Of a stretch of DNA of 64,000 nt, positions 1 through 11,390 are shown one piece after another (the stretch's first letter is position 1; the number at the start of each line of letters is the position of its first letter). Under the pieces are notes generated by a model. The model saw only the letters and a list, made by a program, of their open reading frames with translations. It ran no database searches and had not been told where the DNA came from. Origin of the DNA: Cranoglanis bouderius (taxonomy: Eukaryota > Chordata > Actinopteri > Siluriformes > Cranoglanididae); assembly GCA_023630585.1 (NCBI GenBank), contig CM042540.1, positions 18,894,074-18,958,073 of the forward strand, read 5' to 3'. Position numbers and translations under genes: made by a program.

Positions 1-228
1 ACAGAATTATAACTAGAATTATTTCTTGTTGTGTTTGGTCCCCTATTTTGATGGACATTGAGAAAATGCCTTAAAACAGTGTCCTATATTTTTATGGGCG
101 CGTGTGTGTGTTATTTTGAAATTACTATATTTTTTGTATACAGTCTTTCTGCTGTATTTGTGTATATTTCCTCTTTTTGACTTTTTTTTTTCTCTTTCTT
201 TTTTCTCGCCGTGTCTGGTTTATGAAAG

Positions 229-390
229 GATGGCAGCCTGCAGTGCCCCTCTTGCAAGACAATCTATGGTGAAAAGACTGGCACTCAACCAAAGGGCAAG
301 ATGGAAATATACAGCATCCCTCAATCCCTCCCTGGCCACCCAGACTGCAGCACTATACAGATAATCTACAACATCCCACCTGGAATACAG
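229..390 (+). CDS. dtx2: deltex E3 ubiquitin ligase (dtx2-like), internal exon: end of RING and start of DTC domain
   Basis: Reads as 54 codons in phase 0, beginning DGSLQCPSCKTIYGEKTGTQ. CPSCK is the last Cys-x2-Cys pair of the deltex RING finger; the segment after it opens the deltex C-terminal (DTC) domain. The acceptor AG is at 227-228, with an in-frame TGA at 223-225 just upstream, so the exon cannot extend left. The donor GT is at 391-392. Deltex proteins are cytosolic/nuclear RING E3 ligases acting in Notch signalling, in which the RING binds the E2 and the DTC binds ADP-ribose/NAD+ (family knowledge). Paralogue choice rests on LPGHPDC here and on VTEDCL in the last exon, which fit DTX2 better than DTX1 or DTX4 as I remember them. 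Upstream WWE domains and the first RING cysteines lie outside the window. Confidence 0.85.
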
Positions 391-659
<269 letters not shown>

Positions 660-1160
660 GAGTAAACACAACAAAATATCATTTTTTTCACAGAAGCATA
701 AAAAAGTTATCCAACACCGATCACCTATGTGAAAAACTAATTGCCCCCTTAAACGTGAAATCTGGTTGTGCCACCTTTAGCAGCTATAACTGCAACCAAA
801 ACGCTTCCGATGACTGGAGTGCAGTTTTTCACAGTGCTGTGGTGGAATTTTTGCCCACTCTTCTTTGCAGAACTGCTTTAGTTCAGCCACACTGGAGGGT
901 TTTCGAGCATGAACTGCCCGTTTAAGCTCCTGCCACAGCATCTCAATTGGTTCAAGTCAGGACTTTGACTAGGCCACTCTAAAACTTTAATCTAGCTTTT
1001 TTTGAGCCATTCAGAGGTGGAATTACTCCTATTCTTTGGATCATTGTCTTTCTGCATAATCCAGTTGCGTTTGAGTTTCAACTTATGGACTGAAGCCCGG
1101 ACATTCTGGTGAGAGCAGAATTCATGTTTCCCTCAATTATTGCAAGTTGCCCAGGCCCTG
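660..1160 (-). pseudogene. Tc1-like transposase fragment, C-terminal part, in a dtx2 intron
   Basis: The reverse strand encodes the end of a Tc1 transposase: VLEWPSQSPDLN (the motif that leads to the catalytic Glu) near 940-1000, then a C-terminus of the VAVIAAKGGTTRF type near 755-800. The Asn-Pro-Ile-Glu step after PDLN is degraded and several stops interrupt the frame. The copy is cut off on its 5' (right) side by the (AT)n array starting at 1165. No terminal repeat is recognised. This is a dead remnant, distinct in sequence from the element at 1807-3499. Confidence 0.75.
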
Positions 1161-1162
1161 AA

Positions 1163-1164
<2 letters not shown>

Positions 1165-1256
<92 letters not shown>
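1165..1256. repeat. (AT)n microsatellite, 92 bp
   Basis: Pure alternating AT directly abutting the truncated Tc1 fragment, in the same dtx2 intron as the array at 424-533. Confidence 0.97.
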
Positions 1257-1258
<2 letters not shown>

Positions 1259-1456
1259 CAGAATTATTATCTGAATTATAACATTTGACTTCATCAGAGT
1301 GGTAAATGGCATTTATCTTTTGAGCATGTCATTATTAGAACTTTTTCATTTTTTCGTCTGAGTCACCTAGATCTAACTCGCACACGTTTGAATATGATAC
1401 CTTTAGATGAACCAGACACTTTAATTACATCAAGAGTTTTGTGTTTCTGTCCTCAG

Positions 1457-1546
1457 GGTCCCGAACACCCAAATCCCGGCCAGCCGTACACCTGTCGAGG
1501 TTTTCCTCGCTTCTGCTTCCTGCCTGACAACGACAAGGGCAGAAAG
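1457..1546 (+). CDS. dtx2: deltex (dtx2-like), penultimate coding exon, DTC domain
   Basis: Thirty codons in phase 0, beginning GPEHPNPGQPYTCRGFPR and ending DNDKGRK. GPEHPNPG and RGFPR are hallmark strings of the deltex C-terminal domain. The acceptor is a good TCCTCAG ending at 1456 and the donor GTATCG starts at 1547. It joins in frame to 390 and to 4090. The Phe-Cys-Phe-Leu-Pro stretch replaces the commoner aromatic/Cys variants but keeps the pattern. The intron to the next exon is 2543 bp and is mostly a Tc1 element. Confidence 0.9.
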
Positions 1547-2049
1547 GTATCGAATGGTTTTACTTACACAGTCACTGAAGAGGAAGAGTTCTTCTGAGAA
1601 AAAGCAGCTGAAAGTGTGTAAATGACAAAGAATAGTCCAGAATATCTGACAATAAGCTCTGTGTTCTATCATTAAAAAAAATTCTTAAACCAGACTTAAC
1701 AATTATAAGCCAAAGCATTTGTTATTCACTGAAGGACCGTAGTGGAGAACACATAGAGGAGATTGCAAATAGCACTGTGTGTTAATATCATGTACGCGTT
1801 AACATACAGTATCTCCCAAAAGTGAGTACACCCCTCACATTTTTGTAAATATTTTATTATCTTTTCATGGGACAACACTGAAGAAATGACACTTTACTAC
1901 AATGTAAAGTAGTGCGTGTACAGCTTGTATAACAGTGTAAATTTGCTGTCCTCTCAAAATAAATCAACACACAGCCATTAATGTCTAAACCGCTGGCAAC
2001 AAAAGTGAGTACACCCCTAAGTGAAAATGTCCAAATTGGGCCCAAAGTG

Positions 2050-3159
2050 TCAATATTTTGTGTGGCCACCATTATTTTCCAGCACTGCCTTAACCCTGTT
2101 GGGCATGGAGTTCACCAGAGCTTCACACTGCCACTGGAGTCCTCTTCCACTCCCCCATGACAACATCACAAAGCTGGTGGATGTTAGAGACCTTGCGCTC
2201 CTCCACCTTCCGTTTGAGGATGCCCCACAGATGCTCAATAGGGTTTAGGTCTAGAGACATGCTTGCCTCAGCTTCTTTAGCAAGGCAGTGGTCCTCTTGG
2301 AGGTGTGTTTGGGGTCATTATAATGTTGGAATACTGCCCTGCGGCCCAGTTTCCGAAGGGAGGGGATCATGCTCTGCTTCAGTATGTTACAGTACATGTT
2401 GTCATTAGCTCCCCAGTGCCGGCAGCACTCATGCAGCCCCAGACCATGACACTACCACCACCATGCTTGACTGTAGGCAAGACACACTTGTCTTTGTACT
2501 CCTCACCTGGTTGCCGCCACACACGCTTGACACCATCTGAACATTTACATTTACATTTATGGCATTTGGCAGACGCCCTTATCCAGAGCGACTTACATTA
2601 ATTTCATTTATACATCTGAGCAATTTGAGGGTTAAGGGCCTTGCTCAAGGGCCCAACAGTGGCAGCTTGAACCAAATAAGTTTATCTTGGTCTCATCAGA
2701 CCACAGGACTTGGTTCCAGTAATCCATGTCCTTAGTCTGCTTGTCTTCAGCAAACTGTTTGTGGGCTTTCTTGTGCATCATCTTTAGAAGAGGCTTCCTT
2801 CTGGGACGACAGCCATGCAGACCAGTTTGATGCAGTGTGCGGCGTGTGGTCTGAGCACTGACAGGCTGACCCCCCACCCCTTCGACCTCTGCAGCAATGC
2901 TGGCAGCACTCATACATCTATTCTGCAATGTCAACCTCTGGATATAATGCTGAGCACGTGCACTCAGCTTCTTTGGTCGACCATGGCTAGGCCTGTTCTG
3001 AGTGGAACCTGTCCTGTTAAACCGCTGTATGGTCTTGGCCACTGTGCTGCAACTCAGTTTCAGGGTGTTGGCAATCTTCTTATAGCCTAGGCCATCTTTA
3101 TGTAGAGCAACAATTCTTTATTTCAGATCCTCAGATAGTTATTTGCCATGAGGTGCCAT
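2050..3159 (-). pseudogene. Tc1-like transposase, broken
   Basis: The start is ATG at 3159 (MAPHGK...) and the family C-terminus ...NGGHTKY ends at 2050. Two Lys codons in the first 15 are now stops. The body reads AKTIQRFNRTGSTQNRP (helix-turn-helix side) and LWSDETKINLFG (first catalytic Asp), then is cut by the SINE. The later part carries the same small frameshifting deletion as the copy at 25708 (see findings). Not functional. Confidence 0.9.
2543..2667 (-). mobile_element. V-SINE-type SINE fragment inside the Tc1 element
   Basis: In reverse orientation it carries the widespread fish tail GTCGCTCTGGATAAGGGCGT followed by TGCCAAATG and repeats of TAAATG. It breaks the transposase just after INLFG. 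The 5-bp repeat TGAAC lies on both sides (2538-2542 and 2668-2672), and the uninterrupted copy at 26.2 kb has one TGAAC there, so this is a target-site duplication. It is 5'-truncated: the tRNA-like head seen at 35335-35525 is absent. Confidence 0.85.
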
Positions 3160-3501
3160 GTTGAACTTCCAGTGACCAGTATGAGAGTGTGTGAGAGCGA
3201 TAACACCAAACTTAACACACCTGCTCCCCATTCACACCTGAGACCTTGTAACACTAATGAGTCACATGACACCGGGGAGGGAAAATGGCTAATACTCACT
3301 TTTGCTGCCAGCGGTTTAGATATTAATGGCTGTGTGTTGAGTTATTTTGAGGGGACAGCAAATTTACACTGTTATACAAGCTGTACACTCACTACTTTAC
3401 ATTGTAGTACAGTGTCATTTCGTCAGTGTTGTCCCATGAAAAGATATAATAAAATATTTACAAAAATGTGAGGGATGTACTCACTTTTGTGAGATACTGT
3501 A

Positions 3502-4089
3502 TGTTAATATTTGTAGAGTAAATTTGTTGAAAATTGGCTTGTAAAAATCACTTTCAAACAGTTCTCTCAGTTTCTTAAACAGTAAGGATAAAGTCTAGTG
3601 CCTATGGAGTACATTAACTAATATTGCTTCTTCAGCAAATTGCATATGAAACGACTCTGATTGCAGTGATCTAGATTACAGTACACGCAGCCTTGTTTGC
3701 ATCAGGGATGGCTGGTATAAATGGGGCTTAATTTTTCATCCAGATTAGATTATACATTGTTAACAAATGGATTATTTTGGACTTTTGTTGATCTGAGTGC
3801 AACAGCACCACCAATTGACAAAAAAATACACAGATTGATACGAAGAAGTGATGCTGGGGCTGAATTCTTTCCAGCCCAGAGTGTAAATTCATGCAGCTCA
3901 TCAGTATCAGGTGATTACACAGAATGAAACACCCCCTAGTTTTGATCTCCATTTGGGCTGTTTTCCTAATGAGGACATGCGTGAAATACCGTCACTGGTG
4001 TAGCAAACACGAACGACCAGCCGTCACTGTATATTGTGTTTGTTTGCTCAAGTTTATGCTTCTAACATCTCAGTGCTATTCCTTCCCAG
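3502..4089 (+). other. dtx2 last intron, unique part
   Basis: AT-rich intron sequence between the Tc1 element and the last exon. It ends with the acceptor CTTCCCAG at 4082-4089. No repeat or open frame with recognisable content was seen. Confidence 0.7.
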
Positions 4090-4341
4090 GTGCTGGAGCT
4101 GCTGAAGGTGGCGTGGATGCGGCGGTTGATCTTCACAGTAGGCACGTCCAACACGACAGGCGAGCCTGACACGGTTGTGTGGAACGAGATCCACCACAAG
4201 ACTGAGATGATGTCGAATGTATCGGGCCACGGCTACCCAGACCCCAACTATCTGGACAACGTTCTGGCAGAGTTGGCAGCGCAGGGCGTAACCGAGGACT
4301 GCCTGAAAAGAGACCTGCCACGGTCACGTGAGCCCGAGTAG
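4090..4341 (+). CDS. dtx2: deltex (dtx2-like), last coding exon, end of DTC domain and stop
   Basis: Eighty-three codons plus TAG at 4339-4341. It reads VLELLKVAW, then RRLIFTVGTSNTTGE, VVWNEIHHKTE, GHGYPDPNYLDNVLAELAAQ and GVTEDCL, all diagnostic of the deltex DTC fold; the GTSNTTGE and WNEIHHKTE loops line the ADP-ribose pocket in the family. The acceptor AG ends at 4089. After EDCL there are 11 more residues (basic then acidic), a slightly longer tail than the mammalian DTX2 end as I recall it. GC-rich codon use contrasts with the AT-rich introns. Confidence 0.93.
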   Translation: MLELLKVAWMRRLIFTVGTSNTTGEPDTVVWNEIHHKTEMMSNVSGHGYPDPNYLDNVLAELAAQGVTEDCLKRDLPRSREPE

Positions 4342-4389
4342 CTTGCCAAATGCTACGCAAAATCTACGCAATCGCTAACCATGCTTGAC

Positions 4390-4395
4390 AATAAA
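4390..4395 (+). other. poly(A) signal AATAAA for dtx2
   Basis: First AATAAA after the stop, 49 bases downstream. If used, the 3' UTR would be very short. Further AATAAA-like strings near 4955-4975 could serve a longer form. Confidence 0.5.
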
Positions 4396-5690
4396 GAGAT
4401 ACCGTGTAAGATCATAGTAAGATTTTGAGCATGTAGAAATGCTTGGATTAATGGCGTATAATCGTGAGATGCCGTCACTGAAAAAAAAAAAAAAACCCCT
4501 GTATGCATCTTTCGCGAAAATTCGCTAGCTAGGATTTAAGAACTGATTCTCTGTAACATCTAGGTTGAAAAAACAAAAACAGCTGGGCACGTAGGACAGA
4601 TGCAACATACACGAAAATAGCCTTCTGTCAGTAATCTTTCTCCATTGATCGGTAATACAGAACCTTTACGAAATCTTACTCGGTACATGAGAAAATAAGG
4701 GAAGGTCGGTTTACAGTATGTTTTAGTGAATGTATATACGCATAGGTGGTGATGGGCTTAACGGAGGATTTACCCCCTCACTTCAGTGTTTTTGAATGCT
4801 CCAGGATCTCCATTTCCGCACTGCTATGTCACTTTTATGATACCATATGAGAGGCAGCTATGATTTGGGTTCGAACATGCAATTTTCTGTAGCACTTTTG
4901 CGGTGCTGTGAATCATAAAGGGATTTCTAAAGCCAAGTGTAGCTTTAAAAAAAATAAATAAATAATAAAGCTTCTTTCCCGGCATGGCATGTATTACAAT
5001 ACACAATTTATAGTACATTCTGACACTTCTTCCAACTTCTCTATAACGGATCTCTTCATATAAACCACCAGGGTAAGAATTGACAGTTCATGTTTAAAAA
5101 AAAAAAAAAAAGCAGTGGCATCGCTTGGAGTCGTATTAAAAAAACAAAACAAATTATACTATGTAATTATTGCAAAACAATGCAAATAGTTTTTACTAGT
5201 ACTGTATTAATTGTATTACAAAATTAAAGTGTTACAAATTGTGACTATTTTAATTCGTGCTTTTTGAAATGCTTTGTTGCTACTATTAATAGGATATTTG
5301 AAAGCACAAGGGAATTGTTTTGTATGTTCTATTAATGTTTATAATGTTTCTCTGCCCCCACACACAAACACACACACATCTCACCTCTCCACCTTCCCCC
5401 AAACTACAACTTTCTAATGCAGAGAAACTTAGGGGAAAAAATTGAATAGACTCCTCATTTGGAGAAACTAATACCACGTTACTTAAGGTGAATAGGGAAA
5501 TGATTGCAGCGCCAGAATTCCCACAATGCTGTGCAAGTTCCATTACTTGTCACAGCTGTCCTCAATGGCTACACGTTGTGCTGCTCGTCTTGCCTTCCCA
5601 ATCATCATCTGTGACGAGCATTGGTGGAAATAAAATGTATGCAAACATCAGTCTCTCTCTCTCCCTCTGTGTGTGTGTGTACATACACAC
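4396..5690. other. dtx2 downstream flank, no gene seen
   Basis: AT-rich sequence with poly(A) runs (4479-4495 and 5095-5111). Open frames are short and have no recognisable content. Part may be dtx2 3' UTR. A short TC/GT tract (5651-5680) precedes the next Tc1 element. Confidence 0.6.
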
Positions 5691-5721
5691 ACTGATCAGC
5701 CATAACGTTAAAAACACGTGC

Positions 5722-6829
5722 CTAATATTGTGTAGGTCCCCCTTGTGCCACCAAAAACAGCTCTATCGAGGCATGGACTCCACAAGGCCTCAGAAGGTGT
5801 GCTGTGGTATCTGGCACCAAGACATTATGAGCAGATCCTTTAAGTCCTGTAAGTTGCTCTTTGTCATCTTCCTCAAACCATTCCTGGATAATATTTGTCG
5901 CAAAAAATATTTGTCGTGGGAAAACTTTTATTTTAACAGTTGTACATGGAGGTTGTCAAACGATGTCATTAAACTGGCAAAAAGGTTAACCTAGAGCATC
6001 ACACTGCCTCCGCCAGCTTGCCTTCTTCCCATAGTGCATCTTGGTGGCATCTCTTCCTCAGGTAAGTGACGCACACACACCCGGCCATCCACATTTTGTA
6101 AAAGAAAACAAGGAAGGCATGCATCAAGACTCTTCTCTGTTCTGGCACCTAGGTGGTGGAATGAACTTCCCCTAGATGTCCGAACAGGTGAGTCACTGGC
6201 GGTCTTCAAACGATGTCTAAAGACCTACCTCTTCCTAAAGTACTTAAATGAGCACTTTTTATTAAAAAAAAAAAAAAAAAAAAAAAATTGTTGTCTGTGT
6301 GTTTTTCTTACTATATTACCTCCCCAACAGAGTTTTTAGACTGATGGTATTCTTAGTCCGTTACCTAGTGATAGAGACTTCAAAGCATTTCTGTAAGTCG
6401 CTTTGGATAAGGGCGTCTGCCAAATGCCGTAAATGTAAATGTAAAACGTGGTTCATCATTTGGTGGTGGACAGGGGTCGGCATGGGCACTCTGACCGGTC
6501 TGCAGCTACTCAACCCCATACGCAGCAAGCTGCTGTGCACTGTGTGTTCTGACACCTTTCTATCATAGCCAGCATTAACTTTTTCAGCAATTTGTGCTAC
6601 AGTAGCCCTTCTGCGGGATCGGGCTAGCCTTCGCTCCCCAACGCACATCAATGACCCTGTCGCCGGGTCACCGGTTGTCCTTTTTTGGACCACATTTGGT
6701 AGGCACTAACCACTGCATACCCAGGAACACTCCACAAGACCTGCCGTTTTGGAGATGCTCTGAGCCAGTCGTTTAGCCATCACAATTTGGACCCTTGTCA
6801 AAGTCACTCAGATGCTTACGCTTGCCCAT
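5722..6829 (-). pseudogene. Tc1-like transposase (second family), broken
   Basis: The ATG at 6829 starts MGKRKHLSD-type sequence. RRATVAQIAEKVNAGYDRKV and RPVRVPMPTPVHH are seen at about 6450-6620 (N-terminal DNA-binding half). HHLGARTEK at 6100-6170 is not transposase but the inserted LINE. The piece from about 5995 to 6105 encodes the DGRVCVRHLPEEEMPPRCTM region, and the C-terminus GGPTQY plus TAG is at 5722. The segment holding the second catalytic Asp is missing. Confidence 0.85.
6110..6442 (+). mobile_element. 5'-truncated LINE 3' end with SINE-like tail
   Basis: Frame from 6127 reads RLFSVLAPRWWNELPLDVRT, then GESLAVFKRCLKTYLF, the typical last residues of L2/CR1-like reverse transcriptase ORFs in fish. 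This is followed by a poly(A)-interrupted 3' UTR and the tail GTAAGTCGCTTTGGATAAGG. AAAAC is repeated at both edges (6105-6109 and 6443-6447), a probable target duplication in the Tc1 coding region. Confidence 0.75.
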
Positions 6830-6972
6830 TTTTCCTGCTTCCAACACATCAACTTCGAGAACTGACTGTTCACTTGCTGCCAAATATATCCCGCCCCTTG
6901 ACAGGTGCCACTGTAACGATAATCAGTGTTACTCACTTCACCTGTCAGTGGTTTTAATGTTATGTCCCATTG

Positions 6973-7099
<127 letters not shown>

Positions 7100-7588
7100 A
7101 TAAACATTTAATCATACAATATAATATGTTCCTGCTGTAGTTATTAAATGCACTATAATTTCATTTACTTATTTATCAGGTTGTCACACATGGAACGAGA
7201 CCCTCTGGATGATAAATACATTCAAAAAATGTATTAGTGACATCTAAGAACCTCCCTCACTTCACCTTGTGCTAATCCATGCAGCTTCTACTAATTCCCC
7301 AAAAAGCCTTACAAATTGCAACTGTTAAATTCTTAAAGTGACAATAACAAGAGCATTAAGCACTATTGCTGTCGTAGGCAAGTTGATTTATCCCTCTAAT
7401 ATGGATTTGCTGAGCAAAGCAAAGCAAGAGACAATTTGTCTAATTTTGTATAATGTATACACAGTGTAGTCTTATGTTTTTCTCTTCTGTACACATCTAT
7501 ATGTTCTGCTTTTAAGGTGCCTTGGATACATAAACGGGTCAGGACATTTCACAAAACCCCATGCAACCAAACATGTTAAATTAAAACC

Positions 7589-7592
<4 letters not shown>

Positions 7593-7640
<48 letters not shown>

Positions 7641-7658
7641 CCTCTCTCTCGCTCTCTT
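7593..7658. repeat. (CT)n microsatellite
   Basis: CT units with a few CC and CG interruptions. Confidence 0.95.
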
Positions 7659-8529
7659 TTTTAAACGATCTTTCTTGCAGATCCTTTATACTTCCATTTC
7701 TCCATCAGAGGGCAGTATTGAACTGTGAGATTTGCACCCATCCAGAATCTCAGGCAGATGACTCTCCTTGCTCAGAAATGATATTGTGATATTGTGTGTG
7801 TGGGGGGGGGGGGAGTTTTCTCAGCTGTTGTCGCAGGCATGATAATGTCTCTCAGTAAAGCTGTCGCACCTACCTGTCATAGCTAAATAAACATCTTCCA
7901 CAACAGACGAAGAACAGGGCACGCTCCATTTGTTTAGGCCGTTGCGAAGATGTTTTCTTCACGAAAGGTTGTTTGCTCGAAGAAGCCGTGGCTCCTCCCT
8001 GACACGCTGCACACTTTAAGCCTGGGATGTGTGACTAGGCCATGTTGATGGTTCATTACTCAACATGAATTCAGCAGTGCACGAAATGAAGTGAAGGGTG
8101 AGTAAGCCATGTTCACTTATTTTATGTTCACTGTGCCACTCTGGTGATAACTACAGGCTCAAATGTGTAGGTCGTTATGATTTAAAGGGATTTGGATCCT
8201 ACTAAAACAACAGTTTAGTTTTGACTTCTTGTGGTTATATTACAGTATAATAATACTACACATAGCAAATTTATTCACTATAAAGTTATTTGTTGCTTAA
8301 CTTGAACAGGTAAGTAACCTGGTTGCCATAAAATATTCGCTGAAAACAACTAAACGCACTAAGTTAGGAAATGACAATTATGTGATTTATTCAACGATTG
8401 CATTTTTATTCATTAAAAGAAACATAATTTTCATCCGTTTATTGTTACAGTTAATGTTGTGATCCCTCACCAGCCTCTCTTTTTTCCCTCCCTGAAGTTA
8501 AGAGAAAAAAAATTCTCTTGCATTGCGCT

Positions 8530-8700
8530 GACATTGAAGACACCTTCCTTCCAAACATGCTAAATAAACGTCTCCTCCCAGAAATCTTCACCATATCAAC
8601 AATTGCATTTTACACCATACAGTACAGTACAAGTCCCAGTGTAGGTTGTTACTATAGAAACGATAATGATAATGTGAACATCTTCTGACCAAACAGAATT
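8530..8700 (-). repeat. Foldback-family fragment
   Basis: In reverse, matches the recurring unit at 53.4 kb: CACCATATCAACAATT, TAAATAAACGTCTCC, GACATTGAAGACACCTTCC, plus ACTATAGAAACGATAATG at 8652-8669, the same block that forms the hairpin at 45655-45720. Confidence 0.6.
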
Positions 8701-10589
8701 GAGAGTTCAGTGGTGTATGTAGTGTATATAGTTAGACTGTATCAGAGTACAGGTATGTCCTTGCTGTAAAATGCAATTTATTTGTAACACAAGTACAAAT
8801 GAACTGAATATGCCCTTACTGAATTCAGGACTGTTAATTATAGTAAAGAAAGCATTACAAAAAATTTTTTTTCAAGCCACTGCACTCAATTATAGATAAA
8901 TGTGACTCATTCATAAATTCTTGGCAAACATCTACACTGCCTGAGCTGAAATCAGAGAACGTAAATGACAGTGATAGTCATCTTTTCTAACAATAAATCT
9001 GATCTACATATTGCGCACAAGCCTAAAACTGACCTTATGATTGCATTTCTCATCAGTGCTATGTCAACGTGAAGCTCAAAATATCTGAAAACAATTAACT
9101 AAGAATGCTCCAACGAGCCAAAAAACTTCAAGCTGGAGGCCTCTCAAAATCAATTTAGCCTACAGAAAGTAAAGCCATGTCAGCTTTTTGAGCCGCACAC
9201 TCAATAGATGGAAAAATAATTCTGTTATGTCTAATAGCGCTCCTCTAAATGACTATAGGCATTTACTTTGAAGCAACGCGTTGACGGGCTAATGTGTGAG
9301 AGATTACTTCTCTTCTAAACCCAGTGAAGACTTCCATCAAACTCTACTCAACACAACCTCTTTCATAAAACAAAGAAGGGGGGAAAAAAAACTCTTCTAT
9401 TTTAAGCTGGTTTTACTTTGACACCTTGGAATTGTAAGATTTTACCTGACATTTTTGTCTGGTATCTCTGTGGGAAACCTTTAATAAAGTCACAACAAAA
9501 GTAACTTTTAAACTTTAGATTATTAAATATTCGGTTCGGCTACATACTGGACATCTGGTGTCTCAAATCTGTTGCTTTAAATAGTTTCTGAATGTTTTTC
9601 ATGGATTGGCATGTAGCCTAGTTGGTAGCGCTTCCACCTCATGCACAAGGCACGTTCTTCCTATGAAAGCTATCTCTTCATGCTCCATCTTCATGAACAT
9701 AATGACTCTGACTCCATCTTATTAGGAAACATCTATGCTGTTTGTTGTTGGTAATTAAAATGAGTAGAAAGGGGGGGCTGTGATGAATGTACTCCAGTGG
9801 AAATACAGTTCGTCCCTTAACCGACTGCTAATTTCCCTCCTCATGCTTGCTACTGAAAGGCTGCGATGTTTTTGATTTTGGCATGGACGGCGATTTTGAG
9901 ACTCATGAAATAGACACGTTTTAAAAAATGAGCTAATTTATGTTTTAAAATGACCCTACGTTACATGACACAGGCATGCGGAAGCCAAATGTTTGCTTAA
10001 TGACTGGCTGTTGGAAATAAGGAGGTGGAGTCACGTCTGGTTTTATGGTGCCATCCATTTCAGCTTTCAATCGGAACCTGACTGAATCGAGCACATCGGT
10101 TGCATCCTGTAACAAATGTGGTCAGTCGTGTTGAAAGGAAGCTGCAGCTTGACCACCGAGCAGGATTCATTAACAGAGATCATTTGCCAGCACAAACTTC
10201 CAGCTCAAAGTTGACCTCCAGTGCAGCTGATTATAATTCAACTCTCACAACGCTAGACCACTCGAGTCATCATTTCCCAGATTCCACTGCAGGAAAATAA
10301 GCTATAATCAGTAACCTGCTGATAGGGAAGCTCCATCAACCCTCTATCTTCCAGAATCTACCATCTCAAGAGCAAATCTATAACAATTAACTTGCATACC
10401 AAAATTACAAATGGATCATGGTATGGCAATGGGCGATTGCAGGACTTGTAGCATTTCTGGTGACTTTATTTACAAATATGTATCGGGACACTTTTTTGTT
10501 TTTGTTATTTAATATACATACCTCCAGTACATATATCCAAATATGAAAAAAAAAATATTCATGAGCATAAAAAATATATAAGTTAAAAG

Positions 10590-11390
10590 AGAAACAAAAT
10601 TAAAGCGGGAAAATTATTTGGACACCATAAATTACCAACATTAGTACTTTATTGCAAGCTATTGTTGGCAATAGCAATAGGCTTCGAGACGTCTGATAAG
10701 AAGTAATTAGCTTTTTACAGCATTATGGCTCAGTTTTGGCCCATTGCTCTTGGCAAATTGTCTTCAATTCCCCAAGGTTAAGAGGATCCCACTGACTGAC
10801 TCGCAGATTAAAAATCATGTATAAATTTTCACTGGGATTCAAGTCAGAAGATTGACTATGGCATGGAAGGGCTTCTTGAGTTACTTTGGCTGTGATGGGG
10901 TCATTGTTTCTTGAGATTAAAATCTCCTCCAATATGTCATGGTACAGTACATGTGTACTGTTATGTGTAAAGCTGCAGTAGTGTTTGCAGAGACACAGCC
11001 CTATATCATGATGCTCCCACCACCGTGCTTCACTGTAGGTGTTCTTGGGATCATAAGCACAACCCTTCTTTCTCCAAACATGACGAGCTGAATGATTGCC
11101 AAAGAGCTCTATTTTTGTTTTGTCCGACCAGGAAATGTTGTTTCAAAAGAGTTCTGATTTGTGTAAATGCTTTTAGACGCGCATGTCCGTGCTTCTTTTT
11201 TTAAGCAGAGGAGTATTGATTGAGGTGTAGGAACTGAGATGATTGCGGTGCAGTTCATTGTGTATTGTTCTCCGTATAACTGTTGTTCCTGCTGCTTTCA
11301 GGTCATCCTGCAACTCTTTTTGAGTGAACCAAACCCTCGTACAAGCCAAAGACACACACATTTCCCACCATATATACGGTTGAAAGAAAA
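10590..11390 (-). pseudogene. Degenerate Tc1-like transposase remnant (third family)
   Basis: The reverse strand shows TVKHGGGSIMI at about 11005-11040, RTKQK and FGERR near 11060-11140, a PDLNP-like stretch at about 10845, and an N-terminal LKAAGTTV block at about 11290. The right side near 10600-10625 resembles a Tc1-type end (AAATTATTTGGACACC). Many stops. The GGG box and the residues before the catalytic Glu can be recognised, but the reading frame is lost. Confidence 0.75.

Larger units (their letters stand above)
1807..3499 (-). mobile_element. Tc1-like transposon with long inverted repeats, nested SINE, in the last dtx2 intron
   Basis: The ends are CAGTATCTC... at 1807 and ...GAGATACTG at 3499, each flanked by TA (1805-1806 and 3500-3501), the classic Tc1/mariner target duplication. 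The terminal inverted repeats run about 240 bp and contain GTGAGTACACCCCT twice per arm (outer and inner), an IR/DR layout like that of Sleeping Beauty-type elements. The element is antisense to dtx2. It is the same family as 25334-26953 and is interrupted by a SINE at 2543-2667. Confidence 0.93.
7100..10590. other. Intergenic, no gene seen; small repeats
   Basis: Holds a (CT)n tract at 7593-7658, a G12-type run near 7802-7813, a foldback-family fragment at 8530-8700, and a tRNA-like SINE head near 9608-9655 (GTAGCCTAGTTGGTAGCG resembles a pol III box A). Otherwise AT-rich unique sequence. The 66-codon frame at 10100-10300 has no recognisable content. Confidence 0.6.
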
